16,857 nt of DNA from SIG575 sp045632485 (GTDB lineage: Bacteria; Bacillota; Clostridia; Oscillospirales; Acutalibacteraceae). Shown piece after piece: positions 8,095 to 16,408 of the stretch (its first letter is position 1; every line of letters starts with the position of its first letter). Made by a program: the position numbers and the translations under genes. Where the stretch lies: NCBI GenBank assembly GCA_045632485.1, contig JAZQWT010000008.1, positions 1 to 16,857 on the forward strand. Reading direction: 5' to 3'. A model generated the notes under the pieces. That model did not search any database, was not told where the DNA came from, and saw only the letters and a program-made list of their open reading frames with translations.

Positions 8095-11000
8095 ATGGAT
8101 TCCAAAAAATTTTTGTCGGTCTTCGGCGATTACATAGATAATGATATTATTAAAGGTCAGCTTAAAGATACAGTTATTGAAAGTATGACCTTGTTCAGAG
8201 AAAAAAGAAATCTTGCTGTTATCATTTCATCAGATAAGATTGTATCGCCGGGTGCTATTATTAAGAGTGAAAAGTTAATAAAAAACTGCTTGCAGTTAAG
8301 TCACGTTGAAATCCTGCCTAAATTTCCTGCAGAAAGTTTCGATGCGTCTTTTTATGCTTATATTGCAGAAAGAACAAAGCAGAATTTTGCTGCTGCAAAC
8401 GGTTTTCTTGTTGATGCAGAAGCAAGTCTTGAAAACGGTGTTTTTACTGTTCATCTTAAGCAGGGCGGAGTTGAAATTCTTCTGAATGCAGGAGTTGACC
8501 GCTTCACAGCAAAGCAGCTTAAAGATATTTTCGGTATTGAGGCAACTGTTAAAATTATCAGCGACAAAATTGATAAAGAGGAATTTCAACGCGTAGTAGA
8601 AGAGGTAACTCTTAAAAAACAGGAAGAAAATAATCAGACTGCACAGCCAAAGAAGAAAGAGCCGGAGCAGACTTATCCTGATTTGCCCATCAGCTTTACA
8701 AATGCAGCACCTCTTTACGGTAATGAAATCAAAACAAGACCTACCGCACTTAAAGACATCAGCCATGAGGATGGTATGGTTACCGTGTGGGGTGAGGTTT
8801 TCTCCCTTGATGTAAGAGAAACACGTGACGGCAGGAATAAAATCATCAGTTTTAATATTACTGACCTTACAAATTCATACACTGTAAAACTTTTTGAAGC
8901 AAATGAGAACACAAAATCTCTTTTAGCAAAGCTTAAAGACGGTATTGTAGTTGCTGTTAAGGGAACGGTTATTTTTGATAAATGGATGAAGGATTACTGC
9001 ATTCAGGCAAGAGCAATTACGCAGATTGAAAAAATGCAGAAAACGGATAATGCTCCTGAAAAGCGTGTTGAACTTCATCTTCATACAAATATGTCTTCAA
9101 TGGACGGCATGACTCCTGCAGGCAAACTTGTAGAACGTGCAATAAAATGGGGGCATAAAGCTATTGCTATTACCGACCACGGTATTGTTCAGGCATTCCC
9201 CGATGCTATGAACGCAATCGGTAAAAGCGGAATTAAAGTTATTTACGGTATGGAAGGCTATTTCGTAGACGATATGAAACTTGACGACCGTAAACTTACA
9301 AAAGAAGAAATCAAAGCAGAAAGAACATATCATATAATTATTCTCGCAAAAAATACAGTTGGTCTTAAAAATCTCTATCAGTTGATAACAAAGTCCAACC
9401 TTGAATATTTCCATAAACGTCCGAGAATTCCCAAATCTGAACTTATAGCTCACAGAGAAGGTCTGATTATCGGTTCAGCTTGTGAAGCAGGTGAACTTTA
9501 CAGAGCAATTCTTGACGGTGAATCAAGAGAAAGACAGCTTGAAATAGCATCTTTCTATGATTACCTTGAAATTCAGCCCAACGGAAACAATATGTTCCTT
9601 GTACGTGACGGTAAACTTAAATCCGTTGCAGATATCGAGAATATCAACCGTTCGATAATTGCACTTGCCGACAGTCTCGGCAAGCCTGTAGTTGCAACAG
9701 GTGACGTTCATTTCATTGATGAATCAGACAGCGTTTACCGTGCAATTCTTATGGCAGGGCAGGGATTTAAAGATGCTGACGAGCAGGCACCTCTTTATTT
9801 CAGAACAACAGAGGAAATGCTCAAAGAATTCAGTTATCTCGGTGAAGAAACGGCATATGAGGTTGTTGTTAAAAATACAAACCTTATTGCGGATACAGTT
9901 GAATACATAAGACCTATTCCTCAGGGTAACTATCCGCCGTATATCGAGGGTGCGGAAGAAGAACTTACACGCATCTGCTGGGAAAGAACAAAGAAAATGT
10001 TTGGCGACCCTGTGCCTGAATATGTTGCTACAAGACTTGATAAGGAACTCAAATCTATAATTAAGAACGGTTTCGCAGTTTTGTATGTTATCGCACAGAA
10101 GCTTGTGTGGAACTCTGTTGATAACGGCTACCTTGTAGGCTCACGAGGTTCTGTTGGTTCATCATTCGTTGCAAATGCTGCAGGTATTTCTGAGGTTAAC
10201 CCATTGGCACCGCACTATGTCTGCCCTGAATGTCAGTACAGTGAATTTTTCCTTAAAGGTGAATACGGCTCAGGTTACGACTTACCGAAGAAGAATTGCC
10301 CCAACTGCGGTCACGCACTTAACCGTGACGGTCACGATATTCCTTTCGAAACTTTCCTCGGATTCAAAGGCGATAAACAGCCTGATATTGACCTTAACTT
10401 CTCGGGTGAATATCAGTTCTGGGCACACAGATATACAGAAGAGCTTTTCGGTAAAGACCATTGCTTCAAAGCGGGTACAATCGGTACTCTTGCCGATAAA
10501 ACAGCATATGGCTTTGTTAAAAAGTATCTCGATGAACGCGGCAGAGTTGTGTCACGTGCAGAAGAAGACAGACTTACAATCGGTTGCACCGGTGTTAAGC
10601 GAACAACAGGTCAGCATCCGGGTGGCATGGTTATTATCCCCAACGATTATGTGGCGGAAGATTTTACACCTATTCAGCATCCTGCCGACAAAGTGGATAA
10701 AGATATTCTCACAACTCACTTCGACTTCCATTCTCTCCACGATACAATTCTTAAGCTTGATAACCTCGGCCATGATGTTCCCACAATTTATAAGCATCTT
10801 GAAGATGCAACAGGTATTGCAGCAATGGATGTTGATATCTGTGACCCCAAAATTTATGAGATGATAAATACACCTGAACCGTTGGGTGTTACTGCTGATG
10901 ATATCGAATGCGAAACGGGTACATTGTCTATTCCTGAAATGGGTACACCATTTGTACGTCAGATGATTCTTGATGCACAGCCTAAAAACTTTACCGACCT

Positions 11001-11823
11001 TTTACAGATTTCGGGACTTTCCCACGGTACAGACGTTTGGCTCGGCAATGCACAGGATTTAATTAAAGACGGTACATGCACAATTTCCGATGTTATCGGA
11101 ACGCGTGTCAGTATTATGGTTTATCTTATGCATAAAGGTCTTGAGCCTGATATGGCATTTAAAATTATGGAAATCGTCCGTAAAGGTAAGGCAACAAAAC
11201 TTCTTACGGAAGACCATATCAATGCTATGAAAGAACATGATGTACCTCAATGGTATATCGATTCATGTATGAAAATCAAATACATGTTCCCTAAGGCTCA
11301 CGCAGCGGCATATGTCAGTGCAGCACTCCGTCTTGGTTGGTACAAAATTTACAGACCTGTCGAATATTATGCAGTTTATATGACAGTACGCGGTGAAGAC
11401 GTTGATACTGTGGCAATTATGCAGGGGCGTCAGGCTGTTAAAAGGAAAATGGCTGATATTTCTGCAAAAATCAAAGTCAAAGAAGCAACCGCAAAAGAAG
11501 AAGGTACGTACACAGCACTTCAGGTTATCAATGAAATGATGGCAAGAGGAGTTGAACTTCTTCCTGTTGATATCTATAAGTCACACGCAACTGTTTATCA
11601 GATTGAAGACGGAAAAATCCGCCTTGCATTCTCTGCACTTAACGGTGTTGGCGAAAACGCGGCAAAACAGCTTCAGGCAGCACGCGAAGACGGAAACGGT
11701 GAATTTATTTCTGCAGAAGATTTACAGAATCGTTCAGGTGTTTCTTCAAGTGTTATCACTGCTTTACAGGAAGCAGGGGCACTGGCAGGACTGCCGGAAT
11801 CAAACCAGATAAGTTTATTTTAA
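8095..11823 (+). CDS. polC: DNA polymerase III alpha subunit, PolC type, lacking the DEDD exonuclease domain
   Basis: The replicative polymerase of low-GC Gram-positives. Domains in order: N-terminal domain (~1-190), OB fold (~225-317), PHP domain, polymerase palm/thumb/fingers, and a C-terminal beta-clamp peptide QISLF. The zinc site is C710, C713, C735, C738; catalytic aspartates are D764 and D766 (PDIDLNF) and D889 (LKLDNLG). PHP metal ligands look complete: H328, H330, D337, H362, E387, H413, C463, D537, H539. The protein is 1242 residues, against about 1437 in B. subtilis. The missing part is the whole DEDD 3'-5' exonuclease normally inserted in PHP: the chain goes from YGMEGYFVDD (~384-393) through a 17-residue charged linker to TYHIIILAKN (~411-420), with no FDVETTGL-type motif. 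The reading frame is continuous and every other block is conserved. AAGGA at 8083-8087 overlaps the ispG stop and serves the ATG. Confidence 0.96.
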   Translation: MDSKKFLSVFGDYIDNDIIKGQLKDTVIESMTLFREKRNLAVIISSDKIVSPGAIIKSEKLIKNCLQLSHVEILPKFPAESFDASFYAYIAERTKQNFAAANGFLVDAEASLENGVFTVHLKQGGVEILLNAGVDRFTAKQLKDIFGIEATVKIISDKIDKEEFQRVVEEVTLKKQEENNQTAQPKKKEPEQTYPDLPISFTNAAPLYGNEIKTRPTALKDISHEDGMVTVWGEVFSLDVRETRDGRNKIISFNITDLTNSYTVKLFEANENTKSLLAKLKDGIVVAVKGTVIFDKWMKDYCIQARAITQIEKMQKTDNAPEKRVELHLHTNMSSMDGMTPAGKLVERAIKWGHKAIAITDHGIVQAFPDAMNAIGKSGIKVIYGMEGYFVDDMKLDDRKLTKEEIKAERTYHIIILAKNTVGLKNLYQLITKSNLEYFHKRPRIPKSELIAHREGLIIGSACEAGELYRAILDGESRERQLEIASFYDYLEIQPNGNNMFLVRDGKLKSVADIENINRSIIALADSLGKPVVATGDVHFIDESDSVYRAILMAGQGFKDADEQAPLYFRTTEEMLKEFSYLGEETAYEVVVKNTNLIADTVEYIRPIPQGNYPPYIEGAEEELTRICWERTKKMFGDPVPEYVATRLDKELKSIIKNGFAVLYVIAQKLVWNSVDNGYLVGSRGSVGSSFVANAAGISEVNPLAPHYVCPECQYSEFFLKGEYGSGYDLPKKNCPNCGHALNRDGHDIPFETFLGFKGDKQPDIDLNFSGEYQFWAHRYTEELFGKDHCFKAGTIGTLADKTAYGFVKKYLDERGRVVSRAEEDRLTIGCTGVKRTTGQHPGGMVIIPNDYVAEDFTPIQHPADKVDKDILTTHFDFHSLHDTILKLDNLGHDVPTIYKHLEDATGIAAMDVDICDPKIYEMINTPEPLGVTADDIECETGTLSIPEMGTPFVRQMILDAQPKNFTDLLQISGLSHGTDVWLGNAQDLIKDGTCTISDVIGTRVSIMVYLMHKGLEPDMAFKIMEIVRKGKATKLLTEDHINAMKEHDVPQWYIDSCMKIKYMFPKAHAAAYVSAALRLGWYKIYRPVEYYAVYMTVRGEDVDTVAIMQGRQAVKRKMADISAKIKVKEATAKEEGTYTALQVINEMMARGVELLPVDIYKSHATVYQIEDGKIRLAFSALNGVGENAAKQLQAAREDGNGEFISAEDLQNRSGVSSSVITALQEAGALAGLPESNQISLF

Positions 11824-11842
11824 CAAAGAGAGGACATAAATT

Positions 11843-12715
11843 ATGAAAGATTTTAAAGGTATTTATCCCGCACTTCTCACTCCCTATGATGAGAATGACA
11901 GAATCAACGAAAAATCACTTGAAAAACTCATTGAAATGAACATCGCAAAAGGTGTAACAGGTTTCTATGTAGGTGGCAGCACAGGTGAAGCGTTCCTTCT
12001 TTCACACGAAGAAAGAAAAGAAGTTTACAAGCTTGTTTCTGACATTGTAAAAGGCAGAGTAAACCTTATAGCACACGTAGGTGCTATCGGCACAAAGCTT
12101 ACTCTCGACCTTGCACAGTATGCAGAAAGTGTAGGCTTTGATGCAGTTTCATCAGTTGCACCTTTCTACTATGGTTTCAGCTACGATGAAATCAAGGATT
12201 TCTATTTCGATATTGCAAACAACACATCAGTACCTATGCTTCTTTACTATGTGCCTGTGCTTGTAAATTCAAAGCTTGGTGTAGACGGCTTATCAGAATT
12301 CCTTGAAAGTGACCGTTTTATGGGTGTTAAATACACATCAAACGATTTCTTCGGTCTTGAAAGACTTAAAAAGAAATATCCTGATAAAGTTGTATTCAAC
12401 GGTTTTGATGAAATACTTCTTTCAGGCCTCTCAATGGGCGCAGACGGCGGTATAGGTAGCACTTATAACTGTTTCGCAGAAAAGTATGTAGAAATGTATA
12501 AATGCTTTAATGAGGGCAATTTCGCAAGATGTCAGGAACTTCAGAAAGAAGCAAACGACATTATCGATGCTCTTTGTAAAGTTGGTGTTTTTGCAGGTGA
12601 AAAAGAAATCCTCAATATGATGGGAATGGACTTCGGTACACCCAGAAAACCCTTCAAAGGACTTAACGACGAGCAGAAAGCATTCCTCAGAAGCAAAGTT
12701 GAACATCTTCTTTGA
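11843..12715 (+). CDS. nanA: N-acetylneuraminate lyase (sialic acid aldolase)
   Basis: Class I aldolase that splits sialic acid into N-acetylmannosamine and pyruvate. 290 residues, a single TIM barrel of the DapA/NanA superfamily. The assignment to lyase rather than dihydrodipicolinate synthase rests on GGSTGEAF (residues 44-51; DapA has a GTTGE type loop), VSSVAPFYYGFS, and FNGFDEILLSGLSMGADGGI, all close to E. coli NanA. The Schiff-base lysine is K163 (GVKYTS) and the catalytic tyrosine Y135 (LYYVP). AGAGGA at 11829-11834 precedes the ATG. It begins 19 nt after polC with no terminator between, so it is the last gene of the operon. No sialic-acid transporter, kinase or epimerase is nearby, so its use of sialate is inferred from sequence only; a related 2-keto acid aldolase role is possible. 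Confidence 0.9.
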   Translation: MKDFKGIYPALLTPYDENDRINEKSLEKLIEMNIAKGVTGFYVGGSTGEAFLLSHEERKEVYKLVSDIVKGRVNLIAHVGAIGTKLTLDLAQYAESVGFDAVSSVAPFYYGFSYDEIKDFYFDIANNTSVPMLLYYVPVLVNSKLGVDGLSEFLESDRFMGVKYTSNDFFGLERLKKKYPDKVVFNGFDEILLSGLSMGADGGIGSTYNCFAEKYVEMYKCFNEGNFARCQELQKEANDIIDALCKVGVFAGEKEILNMMGMDFGTPRKPFKGLNDEQKAFLRSKVEHLL

Positions 12716-12742
12716 TAAAAAATAAATAATTGATAATATCTG

Positions 12743-12783
12743 ATCTCCATTCAGTTTTTATTGAATGGAGATTATTTGTTTTT
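12743..12783 (+). terminator. Intrinsic terminator of the pyrH-nanA operon
   Basis: An 11-bp perfect stem, ATCTCCATTCA (12743-12753) with TGAATGGAGAT (12762-12772), has an 8-nt loop and is followed by the T-rich tract TATTTGTTTTT. It lies 28 nt after the nanA stop. Confidence 0.88.
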
Positions 12784-12808
12784 AAGATATGGATGTTCCA
12801 AAAAAATC

Positions 12809-12837
12809 TTGCAATTAAATTTTATACGTGTTACAAT
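12809..12837 (+). promoter_or_regulatory. Sigma-A promoter of the LRR surface protein
   Basis: TTGCAA (12809-12814), a 17-nt spacer, then TACAAT (12832-12837), directly after the operon terminator. It gives a leader of about 29 nt with AGGAGGT at 12860-12866 before the ATG. The gene is therefore an independent transcription unit. Confidence 0.75.
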
Positions 12838-12872
12838 CAAAATGGTTAACAATATTTCAAGGAGGTAAGATA

Positions 12873-15800
12873 ATGAAAAAAGCAACTAAACACACAATTA
12901 AAAAACTTTTGTCTCTTTTGATGGTGCTGGTAATGACAATCGGTATTGCTCCTTTAGCAGGCTTTATAGGTGTTGAATTACCGCAATGGCTTGATTTTTG
13001 CGATTTATTCAATGTCAATACAGAAGCCGTTGATGCAAACGATGTTTTAACTTACACTACGTCATATGGTGAAGTGTATATAACTGATTGTGACGATTCT
13101 GTAAGCGGACATCTGACAATTCCGTCAAAACTCAACGGATGTCCTGTTGTTTCGATTAATGATAACGCGTTTTATAATTGTTCAGAACTTGTTTCTGTAA
13201 CAATACCGGATACTGTTAATAATATAGGCGAAACTGCTTTTTCTTCATGCGGTAAGCTTGAATCGATTTATATTCCTGATAGTGTTGTAACTATTGAGAA
13301 TAGAGCTTTTTATAATTGTGCCAGCCTTGAAGCAATTGATGTTGATGAAAAAAATCAATATTATACAGATGTGGATGGTGTATTATTTGATAAAAATGTA
13401 AGAGAACTTATTGCATATCCTGCAGGTAAAACAACTGTAGACTATGTAGTTCCGAATGGTGTTAAAAATATATGGGACTTTGCCTTTTATTACTGTAGTA
13501 ATATTGAGTCAATAAAAATTGCCGGGAGTGTTTTGAGTATAGGTAGAAATGCTTTTAGTTATTGCAGTAAACTTGCATCAATAACTATTCCCGATAGTGT
13601 AATGCATATAGATCGTAATGCGTTTAACGGAACAGCATACTATGCTGATACGGATAATTGGGAAGATGTTATTATAGGCAATGTAAGTAACGATGAAAGA
13701 GATGTTTTGTATATTGGTAATCATTTAATTGAATTTTGTACTAATGATAGTAGTAATGTTGTATATCAAATAAAACACGGCACCAAAACAATTGCTGCTG
13801 AAGCTTTTTCGGGTGAAAGTTATATCGATGAGGTTATAATACCGAATACTGTTATAAGTATAGGCGGTAGTGCGTTTAGTTCCTGTTTCGAATTGAAATC
13901 AATTACTATTCCTGACAGTGTTAAAAGTATAGGAGAAAGTGCTTTTTGGAGTTGTGATTATTTAAATTCAATTACAATTCCGGATAGTGTTATAAGTATA
14001 GGTGAACAATGTTTTGTTGCGACCGCATATTATAATAACTCAAGCAATTGGGAAAATGATGTTTTGTATATAGGAAATCATCTTATCGAGGCAAATGACA
14101 GACGTTTTTCTGAATCGGAAGATATAAATATAAAATCAGGTACAAAAACGATTGCTGATGGTGCGTTTAAAAATTATCATTCTCTTAATAGTGTTACAAT
14201 TCCCGGTAGTGTCGAAAACATAGGTTCATATGCTTTTTATGACTGTGGCATATTTTCGGTAGTTATTCCTGATAGCGTAAAAAGAATTGGCGACTTTGCT
14301 TTTAGTAATTGTGATAATATTACTTCAATTACAGTTCCCCAAAATGTTATTTCTATTGGCGAAAAAGCTTTTCATTACAGTGGCAATCTTGAATCAATTA
14401 ATGTTGATAACAAAAATTTATATTACTCAAGTAGTGATGGCGTTTTATATGATAAAAATAAAACTGAATTGATTATCTATCCTGCAGGCAAAAAAGATAA
14501 AATTTTTAATATGCCTGATAGCGTTCTGATTATATGTGACTATGCTTTAGCTTATTGTAAAGCTGAAGAAATTGATTTTTCAGAAAAATTGATGTATATT
14601 GGTCATAGTGCTTTTAGTACTTTTAGTGCAAAAGTTAAAAAAATCACATTATATAATAAGCTTGTCGGGATAGCGGGAAGTGCCTTTGACTCATATCCCT
14701 ATGAAGTACTTGAAGACATATATTTTATGGGATCGGCTGATGAGTGGAACAGGGTTAAGATCGGACCGTATAACACTTGCTTGAAAACTGCTGATATTCA
14801 CTTTTCATCATCAGCACATACACATTCTTATGATGTGGAAACGGTTGAGCCAACTTGCACAGAAAAAGGCTCTGTAACATATACGTGTTCTTGCGGTGAC
14901 AGTTATACTGAGTCTCTTGATAAATTAGGACATAATTATACATCAACGGTAATTGCACCTACTTGTACAAAAGATGGTTACACAGCTTACAATTGTTCAA
15001 GATGTGGCAATTCTTACACTGATAATTATATTGACCTTCTCGGTCATTCATGGGAAAACTGGTTTACAGTAAAAGAGCCTACTGAGAGTTCAGATGGACT
15101 TAAAGCAAGAGTTTGTTCAGCTTGCGGTAGTGAAGAAACTGAAATAATTAAATATCAGAAATTTGATACTTCAATTTTGCGTCTTTCTAACTCATCAGTA
15201 AATCGCGACGGCAACGCTCTTGTTATTACAGCTTCAGAAAATGCAACACAGATAAATATTTATCCTACAACAACTGACGGTAAGGATGTTGTTGTTGCGA
15301 CTAACGGCACACCTATAAAAATTTCAAAGAGCGGTACATATTACCTCACATTTGACGAATGGCATAAGGCCGGCAATAAAGTAGAAACCACAATTACTAT
15401 TGATGGCGAAATTGTTTTTGATATTATATTTGTTTTCATAGTTGAAAATAACGGACACACATACAAATCTGAAGTGGTTGATCCTACTTGTACAGAAGAT
15501 GGTTTCACAACATATACATGTTCAGTTTGTGGTGATTCATATACTGATAATGTTATATCTGCAACAGGACATACTCATATCACAGTAATAGTTGCTCCCA
15601 CTTGTGAAGATGATGGTTACACGCATCATACATGCGCTGATTGTGATTATGATGTGAAAGATTCTTATGTGCCTGCAACAGGTCACAACGAAACAGAGTT
15701 AGTTGAAGCTCAAAATGCAACTTGTACAGAAAATGGATATAAGAAATACTACTGTGCGCAGTGTAAAGATTATTACTTTGTTGTAATTCAAAGCGTTGGT

Positions 15801-16223
15801 CACAATGAGGGTGAGTGGGTAGTTGAATCTTATCCTACTTATTGGGACGCAGGTCTGCGTGTGAAATATTGCACAGTCTGTGGAAATTTAATTGATGAAG
15901 AAATTATTCCTGCTCTTACATTTGAAAAAATAGAAATTAATGCTTCTGATATTTCAATGAACTATAAGCAGACAGTTAATATTAATGCAGAAATTATATC
16001 GGACAGATATTATTACATTGAATATTCATCTTCAGATACTAACCTTGTAACTATCGATAATGAGGGTAGCATTTACGCTACAGGCACAGGTGAAGCAGAA
16101 ATTACAGTAACTGTTTATGACAATTACGGCAACGAATATAAAGATACCTGTACAGTTACAGTTTCATACGCTTGGTGGCAGTGGATTATTATAATAGTTC
16201 TCTTCGGTTGGATATGGTATTAA
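12873..16223 (+). CDS. Secreted BspA-like LRR_5 surface protein with cysteine-motif modules and C-terminal membrane tail
   Basis: A 1116-residue surface protein. Residues 1-35 form a signal peptide (basic KKATKHTIKKLL, hydrophobic core, cleavage site unclear). Residues ~85-645 hold about 17 LRR_5 units of the form SITIPDSVxSIGxxAFxxC, with two DGVLYDKN..LIxYPAGK inserts and two NW..DVLYIGNHLIE inserts. Then come seven ~37-40 residue modules (PTCxxxGYxxYxCxxCGxSYT...GH) in two arrays (about 648-757 and 862-1015), separated by a ~100-residue beta-rich domain. An Ig-like Big_2-type domain (~1016-1097) follows, and the chain ends in WWQWIIIIVLFGWIWY. BspA-like LRRs are known in host- and matrix-binding proteins of gut and oral bacteria; binding here is inferred. 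There is no LPXTG. The start at 12873 is fixed by AGGAGGT and the signal peptide; an upstream in-frame TTG-type start at 12828 would overlap the -10 box. Confidence 0.92.
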   Translation: MKKATKHTIKKLLSLLMVLVMTIGIAPLAGFIGVELPQWLDFCDLFNVNTEAVDANDVLTYTTSYGEVYITDCDDSVSGHLTIPSKLNGCPVVSINDNAFYNCSELVSVTIPDTVNNIGETAFSSCGKLESIYIPDSVVTIENRAFYNCASLEAIDVDEKNQYYTDVDGVLFDKNVRELIAYPAGKTTVDYVVPNGVKNIWDFAFYYCSNIESIKIAGSVLSIGRNAFSYCSKLASITIPDSVMHIDRNAFNGTAYYADTDNWEDVIIGNVSNDERDVLYIGNHLIEFCTNDSSNVVYQIKHGTKTIAAEAFSGESYIDEVIIPNTVISIGGSAFSSCFELKSITIPDSVKSIGESAFWSCDYLNSITIPDSVISIGEQCFVATAYYNNSSNWENDVLYIGNHLIEANDRRFSESEDINIKSGTKTIADGAFKNYHSLNSVTIPGSVENIGSYAFYDCGIFSVVIPDSVKRIGDFAFSNCDNITSITVPQNVISIGEKAFHYSGNLESINVDNKNLYYSSSDGVLYDKNKTELIIYPAGKKDKIFNMPDSVLIICDYALAYCKAEEIDFSEKLMYIGHSAFSTFSAKVKKITLYNKLVGIAGSAFDSYPYEVLEDIYFMGSADEWNRVKIGPYNTCLKTADIHFSSSAHTHSYDVETVEPTCTEKGSVTYTCSCGDSYTESLDKLGHNYTSTVIAPTCTKDGYTAYNCSRCGNSYTDNYIDLLGHSWENWFTVKEPTESSDGLKARVCSACGSEETEIIKYQKFDTSILRLSNSSVNRDGNALVITASENATQINIYPTTTDGKDVVVATNGTPIKISKSGTYYLTFDEWHKAGNKVETTITIDGEIVFDIIFVFIVENNGHTYKSEVVDPTCTEDGFTTYTCSVCGDSYTDNVISATGHTHITVIVAPTCEDDGYTHHTCADCDYDVKDSYVPATGHNETELVEAQNATCTENGYKKYYCAQCKDYYFVVIQSVGHNEGEWVVESYPTYWDAGLRVKYCTVCGNLIDEEIIPALTFEKIEINASDISMNYKQTVNINAEIISDRYYYIEYSSSDTNLVTIDNEGSIYATGTGEAEITVTVYDNYGNEYKDTCTVTVSYAWWQWIIIIVLFGWIWY

Positions 16224-16237
16224 AATCTTTCAAAACA

Positions 16238-16280
16238 AAAACTCGTAAGGTGATGAACCTTACGAGTTTTTTGTTTTGTT
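16238..16280 (+). terminator. Intrinsic terminator after the LRR protein gene
   Basis: A 13-bp perfect stem, AAAACTCGTAAGG (16238-16250) with CCTTACGAGTTTT (16258-16270), has a 7-nt loop TGATGAA and is followed by TTGTTTTGTT. Because the 5' arm is preceded by an A-run, it could also work on the opposite strand. Confidence 0.9.
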
Positions 16281-16324
16281 GTATTAGGTCTGCCGATACG
16301 TATCTCTTACGCCGATTTTATTTG

Positions 16325-16354
16325 TTGACTATCAATATGTATATATGCTATTAT
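16325..16354 (+). promoter_or_regulatory. Probable promoter of the lipoprotein gene
   Basis: TTGACT (16325-16330), an 18-nt spacer, and TATTAT (16349-16354). The surroundings are very A/T-rich, so the exact -10 is less certain than for the other promoters. AAAGGGG at 16394-16400 lies 8 nt before the ATG at 16409. Confidence 0.6.
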
Positions 16355-16408
16355 TTATATATGTTCTGGCGTTGCTGAACTTTATTAAGGTGCAAAGGGG
16401 ATATCACA

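Noticed and set aside
8296..8766. A 156-codon minus-strand open frame inside polC
   Set aside because: Its Phe/Cys/Leu-rich composition is what an antisense reading of AT-rich coding DNA gives; polC is conserved across the region.
9271..9327. A frameshift or assembly error as the cause of the short PolC
   Set aside because: The frame is open through the junction, flanking PHP blocks are intact on both sides and the linker has normal coding composition; a collapsed in-frame deletion cannot be fully excluded without reads, so the check is listed under findings.
10154..10864. A 236-codon plus-strand open frame overlapping polC in another frame
   Set aside because: The polC frame carries the zinc site and catalytic aspartates here; the alternative frame has no conserved motifs or start signal.
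12716..12872. A possible small gene or RNA between nanA and the LRR gene
   Set aside because: The stretch is accounted for by a terminator, a promoter and a ribosome-binding site.
16281..16408. A possible insertion-sequence remnant or small RNA in the last intergenic region
   Set aside because: No inverted repeats, transposase fragments or stable structure were seen beyond the promoter; the end of the upstream stem is fully explained by the terminator.
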